64,000 bases of DNA from Granulicella sp. S190 (GCF_009766095.1 NZ_LMUD01000009.1:298057-362056), one strand, 5' to 3'. Positions 24,112 to 34,203 are shown, numbered from the stretch's first letter. Translations and numbers: made by a program. Notes: generated by a model not told the origin, from the letters alone.

Positions 24112-27088
24112 AACTTTCCTCCTCCAGCTTCCGTTCTCGACGCCACCGTGTCCAGACCGGCTTGAGGGTCTTTACGTGCAGTGTAACCTTCGTTCCTTTT
24201 CCCGGATGACTGTCGATGGTGAGAGACGCTCCGATTCGTTTTGCGTGAGCCTGCATGCCTCGCAGTCCGAAGTGTCCTTCCCTGCCTTGGCGGAGAGTGA
24301 CTTCGTCGATGCCTTGACCATCGTCTACGACAACGACCTCGAAGGAGTCAGGGAAAAACTGGATCTTCACGGTAACATGTTTCGCATACGCATGACGGAA
24401 GGCGTTGGACAAGGCTTCACGGCAGATTCGATAGACCTCGTCGCGCACGAGAGGGTCGATGGTGCGAGGCTCGCCTGCACTGCTCAAGTCGAATTCGGGC
24501 AGATCACTGAGGCGGAACTCTGCCTCCGCGTGGCGTAAAACTTCGATGAGGCTGTACTCGACGACTGCAGTCGAATGAAGGCTCGAGACCATGTTGCGGT
24601 TGCGGGTGATGCTGCCACGTACACGATCGGCGAGAGCGGTGAGGGAGTCCGTCGCTGTCTCCGGATGATCGGACAGTTGAAAGCCGAGCAGCTCAAGCTG
24701 GAAGGCGACTCCGATCATGTCCTGGATGACGGTGTCGTGGATCTGGTAGGCGATGCGCTCGCGTTCGGCGGCTCGCTCCTGAAAGCGAAGGCTGAGGCGC
24801 TCTGCACGGAACTTCGTTCTTCGCCGCGTGAGCTCCACTGCGATGCCGACAACGGCAAGAATGACGAATGCGAGAAACCATCTTGTCTGCCAGAAGAATG
24901 GTTGGAGCTGCAGGGCGGCGATGGCGGCTACACCGTTCGATACGCCTTCGCGATTTGTGGCGACGACCTGAAAGGTATAGCGGCCGGGCGGAAGGCCAGT
25001 GTAGGAGACCACACGTTCTGTACCAGCGTCGATCCACTGGCGGTCCCATCCGGCGAGGCGATAACGAAATCGAATCTGTTCGGGCGCGGTGTTGGAAGGC
25101 GCCGTGTAAGCGAAGGTGATGCGATGAAGACCAGGAGAGATCGTGGGCTCGTTCGAGGAGAGGCGATGATCATCGACTTGTATGTAATCGAGTACGGCCT
25201 GCGCGAGTGGATCCGGGGGATGCGGGTTGACGACGGCGATTCCGCCAACAGTCGCAAACCAGATGCGCCCATCGCGGGAGTTTGTTGCGGTCACCTGGTT
25301 GAGGGGAAGGACATCGTTGCTGGTGAGACCATCGGCTTCATCGAAGATCTCAGGTATGACATGATCGAGCTTCCCTGCGGCGAATGCCATCCACTGTTCG
25401 CGGCTGAGACATGCAATGCCTCGCGGAGTGACGACCCAGAGGTTCTGGTCTGCGTCGGCAACGACGTCCAGGATAAAGCTGCCTGGCAGCCCCTCGGCTT
25501 GCGTGAGGATCTTTCCCTGACCAGAGACGTTACGTTCGGGACCATCGACGGGCCACAGCATCAGGCCGCGCATCGTGGCTACCGCCAGTCCGTGCTCAGG
25601 CCACGCTACGCTGAGAATGGGATGCGGCGTGTGGACCACAGGCTCAAAGTGGTCTCCCGTCCAGCGATCAAGCTGCGTATCCGTTCCAGCCCATATCTGT
25701 CCGAGCCTATCGGTCGCGAGATAGCGGATGGACTCGCCTGTTTGCGGCTGGCCCACATCGATGCTCGACAGCTTTCGATCCTTCAGTCGAAACAGTCCGT
25801 GATGGAGAACGCTGAACCAGAGACTGCCATCTGAGGTGGTAACCGGAGTGTTGACGTATCCATGAGGGATGAAAGGTATCCTGGTGAACTTAACTCCATG
25901 GCGCTCAAAGATGCCGTAGTCGGCGATTGCGATTGCAGGGGTGGCACCGTGTTCTGCAAACCCTCGGACCTGACCGGTTGGAAGCCCCTGCGCCCGTCCG
26001 TAGAGTGTTCTGTGTCCCTCTTTAAATTCGGCGACTCCGCCCTCCAACGTGCCAGCCCACACGGCTCCGTTTTTCTGCTCGAAGACTGCATCAGTCTGGC
26101 TGCGGCCGCCGGTGAGATCGTGGCTGACGCGATAGCTGGTGAATATCCCATGATGAAATCGCTGGAGTCCGCCGATGGTGCCGACCCATACGTCCTGATC
26201 GCTACCTTCGAGGATGACACGCACGTCGTCACTGGCTAGTCCGTCCGCAGTTGTGAGGACCTCAGTCCGGGGACCGACCTTGCGACTGAGCCCGTGCAGG
26301 CCTCCACTTGCCATCCAGAGCGCGCCTCGATGATCGACCATCACGTCAACGAAGTTACCAAGGCCAGGGTGTGGCACGGGGCTGAAGCTGTTGCCTTCAA
26401 GGCGAAACAGCTTGTGTCCGTCACCGGCATAGAGGTGGCCTGTGTCATCTCCATAGAAGAGCTGGATGCCGGGCTGGTTGTATCGGACGACGGAGTGGTC
26501 AGGCTTCACTGCGAGAACGTGTTCAGTATCGGTGATCCAGAGCGTTCCGTTTCTGGTTTCGAAGATATCGCGCAGCGTCCGGGCGCCGGCCGGCAGAGAC
26601 TCAGACTGAATTGCATCGCCGCGGGTTCGCATGAGCTTGTTTTCGGAGACGATCCAGACGCCTCCGTCGGCGGAGCGGGCAACGATCTGGATGAGAGCAT
26701 GGGATCCGCCAGGAAGAGCAATTGCGCGGAATTGGTGATGCGTGTAGTGAAAGAGCGCGGTGATGGTGGCGATCCAGATACCACCCTCGTTATCTCGCTC
26801 GAGCTTTAGTATCTTTTCCTGCAGCTCTGGCGGGCCGTCTTTCTCAAAGCCCCTGAAGTGCAATCCATCAAATCGCACCAGACCGTTGAGCGTTCCGACC
26901 CATAGAAAACCATCGGGTGTCTGCGCGAGGGCAGTGATGAAGTTTTGAGGTAGGCCCTGGTCGGTAGTCCAGGTAGAGAGGACCTCGTCGCGCAGGGAGG
27001 GCGGGACGCCGGTTGTCTGTGAGCCTTGAGCACTCAGGCCCAATGAGAGCGCGAAGGATGCAAGACCGACTTTTCGTGTCCACCTCAA
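24086..27088 (-). CDS. Two-component propeller sensor histidine kinase
   Basis: 1000 residues. Signal region MRWTRKVGLASFALSLGLSA; many two-component propeller repeats (about 35-640) with blade motifs such as LWVGTLNGLVRFDG, IWIATITALFHY and IWAGTDTQLDRW; a Y_Y_Y domain (about 655-715, RYRLAGWDRQWIDAGTERVV); one membrane helix (about 725-745); then HisKA_3 with His784 (AYQIHDTVIQDMIG) and a HATPase (REALSNAFRHA, VVDDGQGID, GHFGLRGMQ). It is built like an extracytoplasmic sensor that senses through the propeller. Translation starts at TTG 27088; an in-frame stop lies two codons upstream. Confidence 0.93.
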   Translation of the reverse strand: MRWTRKVGLASFALSLGLSAQGSQTTGVPPSLRDEVLSTWTTDQGLPQNFITALAQTPDGFLWVGTLNGLVRFDGLHFRGFEKDGPPELQEKILKLERDNEGGIWIATITALFHYTHHQFRAIALPGGSHALIQIVARSADGGVWIVSENKLMRTRGDAIQSESLPAGARTLRDIFETRNGTLWITDTEHVLAVKPDHSVVRYNQPGIQLFYGDDTGHLYAGDGHKLFRLEGNSFSPVPHPGLGNFVDVMVDHRGALWMASGGLHGLSRKVGPRTEVLTTADGLASDDVRVILEGSDQDVWVGTIGGLQRFHHGIFTSYRVSHDLTGGRSQTDAVFEQKNGAVWAGTLEGGVAEFKEGHRTLYGRAQGLPTGQVRGFAEHGATPAIAIADYGIFERHGVKFTRIPFIPHGYVNTPVTTSDGSLWFSVLHHGLFRLKDRKLSSIDVGQPQTGESIRYLATDRLGQIWAGTDTQLDRWTGDHFEPVVHTPHPILSVAWPEHGLAVATMRGLMLWPVDGPERNVSGQGKILTQAEGLPGSFILDVVADADQNLWVVTPRGIACLSREQWMAFAAGKLDHVIPEIFDEADGLTSNDVLPLNQVTATNSRDGRIWFATVGGIAVVNPHPPDPLAQAVLDYIQVDDHRLSSNEPTISPGLHRITFAYTAPSNTAPEQIRFRYRLAGWDRQWIDAGTERVVSYTGLPPGRYTFQVVATNREGVSNGVAAIAALQLQPFFWQTRWFLAFVILAVVGIAVELTRRRTKFRAERLSLRFQERAAERERIAYQIHDTVIQDMIGVAFQLELLGFQLSDHPETATDSLTALADRVRGSITRNRNMVSSLHSTAVVEYSLIEVLRHAEAEFRLSDLPEFDLSSAGEPRTIDPLVRDEVYRICREALSNAFRHAYAKHVTVKIQFFPDSFEVVVVDDGQGIDEVTLRQGREGHFGLRGMQAHAKRIGASLTIDSHPGKGTKVTLHVKTLKPVWTRWRRERKLEEESFARDQTAR

Positions 27089-27554
27089 GTCTTAAACCCT
27101 ACAGCATTTTTTTACAGCTTCTATCAAGCCCTTCCAGAGGCCCGATCAGATTGATTAGTTGAACCGGCCGGAGTTCGCTGGAGTTGATGTACACTTCAGG
27201 AACCACTTTGAAACCTACCCTTTTCCAGGAGCCACTTGTTGGATCCCTCAGGATCAAATTGGTTATTTGACTGCACACGGGCCAGATAGCGAACCATACA
27301 TCAATACATGTAGTTCGAATAAATTACGCGGGCCAAATCCTTCATCGATCGACCGAGCAAAGCGAATGTGCATGATGCGTCGCTTTGTTTAAACAGCAAC
27401 AGCGGTTTTAGACCGATGGCGGACGTGAGCCTGCACCATGGGAGTGTGTGCATGATGGACTCTGTGTGGCTGTATCGCTGGGCCTCGGTTGAGCGGGATG
27501 GATTACGAAGGCCGCCTTGTGAGGCGGGGCTGGCTGCGATCGAGGGGTGTGGGC
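27089..27554. other. Intergenic gap between divergent kinase and MBOAT genes
   Basis: About 466 bases with no coding signal I can support. There is a short GC hairpin (27512-27527, CCGCC with GGCGG) just before the MBOAT ribosome binding site. It must hold promoters for both directions. Confidence 0.4.
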
Positions 27555-28970
27555 ATGATCTTTAATTCCCTCGTGTTCGTAGTCTTTTTCGCCATCGTCC
27601 TGATCCTGCACTCCATGCCGTTCCCGTGGAGGGTGAAGAAGGTCAATCTTCTGATCGCCAGCTACATTTTCTATGCGGCGTGGAATCCTCCTTTTGTCAT
27701 CCTGCTCTGGCTGTCGACAGTGGTGGACTGGTTTGCGGCTCGCGGGCTCGTTGAGGCGGACAAGGAGTGGAAGCGCCGCGCGTGGATGCTGACGTCGATC
27801 ATCGTGAGCCTTGGCCTGCTTAGTTATTTCAAGTATGGGCACTTCCTCGTCGAGAACTTTGCTCATCTTGCAGGGCTGGCCGGCTTCCACTACAGCCCGC
27901 CGCAGTCGAGCATTGTTCTGCCCATTGGCATCTCGTTTTATACCTTCGCGACCATGTCGTATACGCTGGATATCTATCTGCGCCGTGCAGTGCCAGCGCG
28001 CAGCTTCCTCGACTACGCCCTCTTTGTTACGTTCTTCCCCCACCTGGTGGCCGGGCCCATTATGCGGCCCACCGAACTGGTTCCCCAGTTTGAAGTGCCT
28101 CATCAAGCAACCGGGAATCAGCTTCGTTTCGGTTTAGCGTTGATGACGCTTGGACTCTTTGAGAAGGCCGTGCTGGCCGATGGCTTTCTCGGCCCGGTGG
28201 TAGATCAGGTCTATAACGGCAGAGTTGTTCCCGGGTTTATCGATTCGTGGGTGGGGACGCTGGCGTTCAGCGGGCAGATCTTCTGCGACTTCGCGGGCTA
28301 CTCGATCACGGCGATCGGAGCTGCGCTTTGTCTAGGGTTTGCGCTCTCCGACAACTTCCGCTTCCCGTATGCGGCGATTGGGTTTACCGACTTCTGGCGC
28401 AGGTGGCACATCACCCTTTCTGCTTGGCTGCGTGACTATCTCTATATTCCGCTCGGCGGCAATCGCCACGGAGATGCGCGAACCTACTTCTCCCTGCTGG
28501 CGACGATGCTGATTGGCGGTCTGTGGCACGGTGCGAGTTGGACCTTTGTGGCGTGGGGTGGACTGCATGGCCTGTATCTCTCAGTCGAAAGATTGCTGCG
28601 GAAGCAGTTCTCTGGATATCGTCCTGGGCGCATCGCTTCTGCCGCGCTCGGGCTGTTGACCTTCGTCCTCGTAAACATCGCATGGGTCTTCTTTCGATCG
28701 AAGACCTTTCAGCAGGCCATCGTCATCCTCCGCGGCATGTTCGGTAGAAATGCGCACGCCGAACCTGTGCTGGCCGCGATTTACATCATCACCACCGTAG
28801 TCATCATCGCCGGCCTTGTGCTCGCTCACTGCTTCATGCGCAGCCAGACGCTTGAAGCAGCGATCTCGCGCACACACCCCACGGCACTCACCGCGCTATG
28901 GACGATCATGGCCTTCGCAGTGGTAATTCAACACGGAGAGAGCAATGGCTTCATTTATTTCCAGTTCTGA
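27555..28970 (+). CDS. MBOAT-family membrane O-acyltransferase (AlgI-like)
   Basis: 471 residues from the ATG at 27555 (GAGGGG precedes it), starting MIFNSLVFVVFFAIVLIL. There are about ten membrane segments. The MBOAT core is plain: FFPHLVAGPIMRP, DFAGYSITAIGAALCLGF, FWRRWHITLSAWLRDYLYIP and LIGGLWHGASWTF, with the catalytic His at about 325. AlgI and PatA relatives pass acetyl groups from the cytoplasm to a periplasmic partner that acetylates alginate, peptidoglycan or exopolysaccharide. The downstream gene, overlapping by 26 bases, is the partner candidate. Confidence 0.94.
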   Translation: MIFNSLVFVVFFAIVLILHSMPFPWRVKKVNLLIASYIFYAAWNPPFVILLWLSTVVDWFAARGLVEADKEWKRRAWMLTSIIVSLGLLSYFKYGHFLVENFAHLAGLAGFHYSPPQSSIVLPIGISFYTFATMSYTLDIYLRRAVPARSFLDYALFVTFFPHLVAGPIMRPTELVPQFEVPHQATGNQLRFGLALMTLGLFEKAVLADGFLGPVVDQVYNGRVVPGFIDSWVGTLAFSGQIFCDFAGYSITAIGAALCLGFALSDNFRFPYAAIGFTDFWRRWHITLSAWLRDYLYIPLGGNRHGDARTYFSLLATMLIGGLWHGASWTFVAWGGLHGLYLSVERLLRKQFSGYRPGRIASAALGLLTFVLVNIAWVFFRSKTFQQAIVILRGMFGRNAHAEPVLAAIYIITTVVIIAGLVLAHCFMRSQTLEAAISRTHPTALTALWTIMAFAVVIQHGESNGFIYFQF

Positions 28971-30153
28971 AGAAACTACCGTCGAAACGAGCCATCAGGC
29001 GCTGCCGTCAGGCCTGCGGCTCACGGCAGCTGATCGTCCGGGTGTCGCGCAGCCGGTTCCAGAACGCGATATTCCCGACCAGCCATGGCGGACGATGTCG
29101 CTTGTCGTGCTGGTGCTGGTGATTCTGCTCACGTCCGCCTGGGAGTGGAAGATGCGCAGCCTTAAGCTCGTCCCTGGTGATGAGAGCGACGGCACGTACG
29201 ATAGCTGGGCTCGACTGCGACACCAGGTGGATAAGCGTGACGTGCCTGTGCTTATCCTTGGTGACTCGCGCATCCTTTACGACACTGACCTGGATCGCGT
29301 CGCGCAACTCACGGGAGTTCGCCCGATACAACTGGCGATTGTGGGCAGCAGTGGGTTACCCATCCTTGAGGACATCGCCGATGATTCTCACTTCAAAGGC
29401 CTGGCTATCGTTGGAATGGCCGAAACAGCGTTCTTCGACACAAAGCACTCAGTCGCTCGGCCGAAGGAAGCACTTGAGCTGAGCCACTGGGAGTCGCCCT
29501 CTAAACGTGCCTCCTACCAGATCCAACGTGTGATCTCTCCTGGGCTGGCGATGCTTGACGAAGACTATCAACTCAGCACGCTGATCTTTCACCTCGATCC
29601 TGATTGGAGGCCCGGAGTGAGAGGGCCCTACCATGATGTCTGGAAGGTAGGGGAATCGGGTACGGACGGGCAAGCCTGGATCTGGCGCAGGCTCGAACAC
29701 GATCAACGGCTTGCTGACCATGCCCGCTCCGTCTGGCACCAGCTCTTTCCGCCATTTCCGATTGACGACAAAAGTATCAACGCGATACTCGCCCGAACCA
29801 AAACCGCTGTCGACAAGATCCGTGCTCGCGGCGGCGACGTAGTTTTTGTACGCCCTCCTTCTGGCCCCGATATGCGCGCGATAGAAGACAAGCACGTACC
29901 CAGAGCCAGGGCATGGGACGCCCTTCTCGCCTACACGCACACCAATGGCATTCACACTGACGATCTTCCCGCCTCGCAGAACCTCATCCTTCCCGAGGGT
30001 TCTCATCTTACCCACGCCTGTGCAACCGTCTTTACCGACGCGTACATCCGCAGCGTGGCTCAGCTCACACCCATGCTGCACTTGAAACCCGACGCGCCAA
30101 CAGCACTCTCTACCAAAGACTGTGTTTCACCGTCCGTAGCCAGAGCGGAGTAG
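28945..30153 (+). CDS. Membrane-anchored SGNH/AlgJ-like protein, partner of the MBOAT
   Basis: 402 residues. A cytoplasmic N-terminus, one membrane helix (about 51-67), then a periplasmic domain with VPVLILGDSRILYDTDL (GDSR at 106-109) and a late LPEGSHLTHACATVF, which together resemble the nucleophile and Asp/His blocks of SGNH-type acetyltransferases such as AlgJ/AlgX and PatB. The second-half match is modest. The tail (after about 380) is low complexity. The 26-base overlap with the MBOAT gene argues strongly for one acylation complex. The acceptor is unknown. Confidence 0.75.
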   Translation: MASFISSSEETTVETSHQALPSGLRLTAADRPGVAQPVPERDIPDQPWRTMSLVVLVLVILLTSAWEWKMRSLKLVPGDESDGTYDSWARLRHQVDKRDVPVLILGDSRILYDTDLDRVAQLTGVRPIQLAIVGSSGLPILEDIADDSHFKGLAIVGMAETAFFDTKHSVARPKEALELSHWESPSKRASYQIQRVISPGLAMLDEDYQLSTLIFHLDPDWRPGVRGPYHDVWKVGESGTDGQAWIWRRLEHDQRLADHARSVWHQLFPPFPIDDKSINAILARTKTAVDKIRARGGDVVFVRPPSGPDMRAIEDKHVPRARAWDALLAYTHTNGIHTDDLPASQNLILPEGSHLTHACATVFTDAYIRSVAQLTPMLHLKPDAPTALSTKDCVSPSVARAE

Positions 30154-30454
30154 TTTGCATAGCGTCAGAGGACAGACCAGCGCATCACTCCCCACTCCAA
30201 ACAAAGCACCCCAGACTGCACGGCGGTTACACCGGACAGTCTGACCGCGCCTAGACCTCGCATCCGGTTCACCTTCTGATCTTGCGCCATACCAGCACTT
30301 CGCCAGCCAGAGGTGAGCGAGAGCGACCCGCGAACCTGGCATGGTCATGGCTTTGCAACTTTTTGGCCTGGTCTATGGACGGCTTCTTGAAACCTAGTAT
30401 CCTAAAACAGTTTCGCGATTGGACTGACCACTCGGCGAGCAGAAGGGTATCAAG
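30154..30454. other. Intergenic gap
   Basis: 301 bases between the acylation pair and the epimerase gene. I see no gene; it should hold the promoter for the sugar cluster. Confidence 0.4.
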
Positions 30455-31717
30455 ATGACAGAAGGATTGAAGCTTCCCAGATTGTCGATTGGCGTGGGAG
30501 ACCGTTTTGCTCACCAAGCCGAGGCCCAGCTCAGGGCATGCATGCTGGCTGCGAAGGCGGGAGCTGAAGTGATCCCGGTGTGGAACAAGTCTAACCGGGA
30601 ACATACGATCATCGGCTCGGAGCCGAGTCAGACGCGCGTCGCCGCCGATGCAGCGGTCAAGAAGCTTGGCTGGAGCAAGCCCTATCTGCTGGATGCGGAT
30701 CACATCAATGTGAAGACAGTTCCGCGATTTCTCGATTCCTGCGACTTCTTCACACTGGACGTGGCGGAGGCGATCGGTCAACCAGCCCCTTCCAAGGTGG
30801 TCGCCGAGTTTGTGGCACGTCATCCGGAGCTCGCGAGCGATCTGGCGATTCCCGGGATCGAGCAGCCATTCAAGACAGATACAGCGTTTGTGGAACGGGT
30901 GGCGAATAAGTTTCTGGCCGCGGTGAAGCAGGGGGGCGAGACGTATCGTTTTCTGGCACAGGAGAAGGGCACTGGACGCTTTGTGGTCGAGATCTCGATG
31001 GACGAGACGGATTCGCCACAGACGCCGGTTGAGCTGCTGATTATTCTTGCTGCGATTGCGGATGAACAGATTCCGATTCAGACGATTGCTCCGAAGTTCA
31101 CCGGCCGATTCAACAAGGGCGTCGACTATGTCGGCGATGTGCCGCAGTTTGCGAAAGAGTTTAGCGAAGACCTTGCTACGATCGCCTTTGCGATCAAGAG
31201 GTATGGTCTGCCGGAGAATCTGAAGCTCAGCGTGCACTCGGGTTCGGACAAGTTTTCGATCTACAAGCCGATTCATGACGCGCTTAAGCGATCGGGAGCG
31301 GGCGTTCATCTGAAGACTGCTGGCACCACGTGGCTGGAGGAGTTGATTGGTCTGGCAGAGGCCGGGGGAGCAGGGTTGGAGATCGCCAAGGAGGTGTACG
31401 TCGAGGCTTACGGTCATCGAGAAGAACTGTGTGCTCCCTATGCGACGGTGATCGATATTGATCTTAATCGGCTGCCTGCGCCGACGGAGGTGCAGGGTTG
31501 GACGAGTGAGCAGTACACGTCGGCGTTGCGGCACGACCAGAGCAATAGCGCCTACAATCCCAGCTTTCGGCAGCTGCTGCATGTAGGTTTTAAGGTGGCG
31601 GCGAAGATGGGACGACGTTACCTGGATGCGCTTGAGGCGAATGAAGAGGTGGTGGGGCGTAATGTGACGGAGAACCTCTATGAGAGGCACATCAGGCCTG
31701 TGTTTCTCGGGCTATAG
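30455..31717 (+). CDS. Tagaturonate epimerase family protein (UxaE-like)
   Basis: 420 residues. The family blocks are visible: LSIGVGDRFAHQAEAQLRA, VIPVWNKSNREHTIIGS, DADHINVKTVPRFLDSCDFF, RFVVEISMDETD, IAPKFTGRFNKGVDYVGD and LKLSVHSGSDKFSIYKP. UxaE interconverts D-tagaturonate and D-fructuronate, linking galacturonate and glucuronate breakdown. The barrel's His and Glu metal ligands are present. It leads the sugar cluster, 180 bases before the permease gene. Specificity within the family is not certain; other ketose epimerisations are possible. Confidence 0.82.
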   Translation: MTEGLKLPRLSIGVGDRFAHQAEAQLRACMLAAKAGAEVIPVWNKSNREHTIIGSEPSQTRVAADAAVKKLGWSKPYLLDADHINVKTVPRFLDSCDFFTLDVAEAIGQPAPSKVVAEFVARHPELASDLAIPGIEQPFKTDTAFVERVANKFLAAVKQGGETYRFLAQEKGTGRFVVEISMDETDSPQTPVELLIILAAIADEQIPIQTIAPKFTGRFNKGVDYVGDVPQFAKEFSEDLATIAFAIKRYGLPENLKLSVHSGSDKFSIYKPIHDALKRSGAGVHLKTAGTTWLEELIGLAEAGGAGLEIAKEVYVEAYGHREELCAPYATVIDIDLNRLPAPTEVQGWTSEQYTSALRHDQSNSAYNPSFRQLLHVGFKVAAKMGRRYLDALEANEEVVGRNVTENLYERHIRPVFLGL

Positions 31718-31898
31718 AGGGATTCTCCTTAGCTTTTACTCAAGGCACAATCGCTTGGTGTGGCGATGATTTTCAGCTAGCGGTGAGAGTGCGGGCAGCT
31801 ATTCTTCAACCCGGCGGATATCTTATTAACGATTATTGACAAAGAACTTCGCCCCACCCTATACTCGTGCTCATCGTCATGGACATCCGGAGCCTCTC

Positions 31899-33260
31899 AT
31901 GCAGGCCAATCTAGCAGGTGCAGAGGAAGACTCGAGTCGCCGGATGGGCATAGCTGGAGCATGTACCTCCAACATGCTTAACATGATCGGTGTCGGGCCG
32001 TTCCTGAGCATCCCGCTTGTGCTTCTTGCGGTGCATGGCTCTCATATTTTGCTCGCCTGGATTTTAGGCGCGGTGATCTCTTTATGTGACGGGCTGGTGT
32101 GGGCAGAGTTAGGGTCCGCGATGCCTTATTCCGGCGGCCCCTACTTCTATTTGCGCGAGGCTTTTGGCGCCGAGACTTATGGGAAGGCCGCGAGCTTTCT
32201 TGTTCTGTGGTCCTCCGTGCTTACTGCTCCGTTTCTTATCGCGTCGGGCGCAGTGGGCTTTTCGCAATACCTTCATTACCTATGGCCAGTTATCAATAAT
32301 GCTGGGCTCTCTGTGCTGGCGATGGCAGTCTGCCTGGTCAATGTTGTGCTGCTTTATCGCAAGATTACGACGATCGGCGCGATATCCATTGGTCTCTGGA
32401 TATTAGTGGTCGGAACGATTCTATGGATCATTGTCGGCGGAGCGGAGCACATTCCTGCTGCACTGCGGGGACAGATCGACGGCGGGTTCCCGTTCAGAGA
32501 AGGAGCTTTTTGGAAGGGTGTCGGCGCCGCCACCGTAATAGCTGTCTATGACTACGCTGGCTACTACAACGTCTGCCTGATCGGTGGCGAGTTGAAGCGT
32601 CCAGAACGGACGATTCCTTACTCGATCATCCTGTCCATTCTCGTGGTTGCTGTTCTTTACATCGCGATGAATCTTGCCATTCTGGGCGTCCTGCCAGTTC
32701 AACAGAGTATGCACTCCACCGCGATTGTGGCGGATTACATGCAGACGGTTTACAGCGTTCAGAGTGCGAGAATGGCGGACGTTCTCATTCTGGTCGCTTC
32801 GTTCGCTTCCGTGTTTGCGATTCTGCTTGGCTTTTCGCGTATTCCTTTCGCAGCGGCAAGCCAGGGAGAGTTCTTCAGTGTCTTTGCACGGGTGCATCCG
32901 ACAAAGGGCATACCTCACATTTCGCTTCTTATTCTTGGCTTTCTCTCTGCGTGCGCCTGCCTGCTGAGTTTAGATACGCTCATCAGTCTGGTCATTGTGA
33001 TCCAGACCATGGTTCAGTTCCTAGCGCAGTGTGTCGCTGTGATGCTACTGCGCAGGCGTTCGACGAGTAAGGGTTCCAATAGATTTCTCATGCCGCTTTA
33101 CCCGTTGCCGGCTGTCCTTGCCTTTATTGGATGGCTCCTGATTCTTATCTCCAGCGGAGCAAAAAATATACTGTTCGCTTTTGCGATCACGCTGGCAGGC
33201 GTGGCAGCTTTTCTTTATAAATCGCGCCAAGAGCAGAGATGGCCTTTCGAGACAATATGA
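31899..33260 (+). CDS. APC-family permease
   Basis: 453 residues from the ATG at 31899 (GGAG six bases upstream); a longer TTG reading to 31836 is unlikely. There are about twelve membrane segments. The APC fold signature is at the start: MGIAGACTSNMLNMIGVGPF, then ELGSAMPYSGGPYFYLREAFG. APC members usually carry amino acids or polyamines, sometimes organic acids, so a sugar-acid substrate is only suggested by the neighbours. Its TGA overlaps the kinase ATG (ATGA). Confidence 0.88.
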   Translation: MQANLAGAEEDSSRRMGIAGACTSNMLNMIGVGPFLSIPLVLLAVHGSHILLAWILGAVISLCDGLVWAELGSAMPYSGGPYFYLREAFGAETYGKAASFLVLWSSVLTAPFLIASGAVGFSQYLHYLWPVINNAGLSVLAMAVCLVNVVLLYRKITTIGAISIGLWILVVGTILWIIVGGAEHIPAALRGQIDGGFPFREGAFWKGVGAATVIAVYDYAGYYNVCLIGGELKRPERTIPYSIILSILVVAVLYIAMNLAILGVLPVQQSMHSTAIVADYMQTVYSVQSARMADVLILVASFASVFAILLGFSRIPFAAASQGEFFSVFARVHPTKGIPHISLLILGFLSACACLLSLDTLISLVIVIQTMVQFLAQCVAVMLLRRRSTSKGSNRFLMPLYPLPAVLAFIGWLLILISSGAKNILFAFAITLAGVAAFLYKSRQEQRWPFETI

Positions 33261-34189
33261 TGAAACGCTGGGATATCGCCATAGCAGGCGAAGTGTACGT
33301 CGACCACATCTTTACGGACTTCGATCACGTCCCGTTGCCGGGAGAGGAGGTCTTTGCCGAGCAGTATCGGCGTGAGGCCGGGGGCGGTACGGTCAATACT
33401 GCTTGTGCGCTGGCACGTCTTGGCCACCGCACCTCTCTCTTTGGAGTGTTTGGCGAAGATGAAGAGGCGTGGCTTCGGGCGAGACTGAGTTTCTTTGGAG
33501 TTTATGCCGAAGATGCGCACTCCTCGGCGTTGCCGAATGCACTGACTGTGAGTATGTCGACGAGAGCGGATCGCAGCTTTCTGAGTTACGCCGGAGCGAA
33601 TAGAGCGCTTGAAAAGTACGTTGCTTTGCCTGAAACGATCAAAGCTTTATCCGGGTCTAATCATATTCACTTTGCCATGCCGCTTGAACTTGAGCTTGCG
33701 AAGCTGTTGCTTCCTGACCTCAAATCCGCCGGGTGCACGCTTTCCATCGACCCTGGCTGGCGGAAGGAGTGGTTTCTGAAACCTAGCAGCCTTGATGTAC
33801 TCCGCATGGTCGATCTTTTTTTTCCGAACGAAGGCGAAGCACAACTACTTACGGGACAGCAGGAACCAGAGCAGATGTTACGTGCATTTGCGGCCTTGGG
33901 ATTGGAACATACGGTCATCAAACTAGGCGCACGCGGAGCAGTCACTTTGCGGCATCACCGCTTCTACCAGATGGCTCCGCCTGAGGTTCAGGTGGTAGAT
34001 ACTACGGGAGCGGGCGATGCGTTCGATGCTGGATTTATCGATGCGTGGCTCTCTGGGGCCGATATTGAAGAGCAGCTGCGAAGAGCGTGTATCTGTGGTT
34101 CTCTTTCGACGCGCGCCCGTGGCGCTCTCTCCGCGCTGCCTTCGCGGCAAGAGATTCTGGGCGTCGTACAGGAAAACTCTACTGTCTGA
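33257..34189 (+). CDS. PfkB-family carbohydrate kinase
   Basis: 310 residues from the ATG overlapping the permease stop; ATG 33239 is an alternative. The ribokinase fold is clear: WDIAIAGEVYVDHIF, REAGGGTVNTACALARLG, DLFFPNEGEAQLLTG and DTTGAGDAFDAGFIDAWL, in which the GAGD loop supplies the anion hole and catalytic Asp. Such kinases phosphorylate ribose, fructose, 2-keto-3-deoxygluconate or nucleosides. Given the UxaE gene upstream, a keto-sugar acid is plausible but unproven. It is coupled with the permease gene. Confidence 0.9.
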   Translation: MMKRWDIAIAGEVYVDHIFTDFDHVPLPGEEVFAEQYRREAGGGTVNTACALARLGHRTSLFGVFGEDEEAWLRARLSFFGVYAEDAHSSALPNALTVSMSTRADRSFLSYAGANRALEKYVALPETIKALSGSNHIHFAMPLELELAKLLLPDLKSAGCTLSIDPGWRKEWFLKPSSLDVLRMVDLFFPNEGEAQLLTGQQEPEQMLRAFAALGLEHTVIKLGARGAVTLRHHRFYQMAPPEVQVVDTTGAGDAFDAGFIDAWLSGADIEEQLRRACICGSLSTRARGALSALPSRQEILGVVQENSTV

Positions 34190-34203
34190 AGCTGGAGATT
34201 GAA

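Noticed and set aside
27159..27392. Short plus-strand frame in the kinase/MBOAT gap
   Set aside because: There is no ribosome binding site and no recognisable pattern; start codon choice is weak.
30269..31690. Long minus-strand frame opposite the UxaE-like gene
   Set aside because: No domain pattern and no ribosome binding site; the plus-strand product is recognised.
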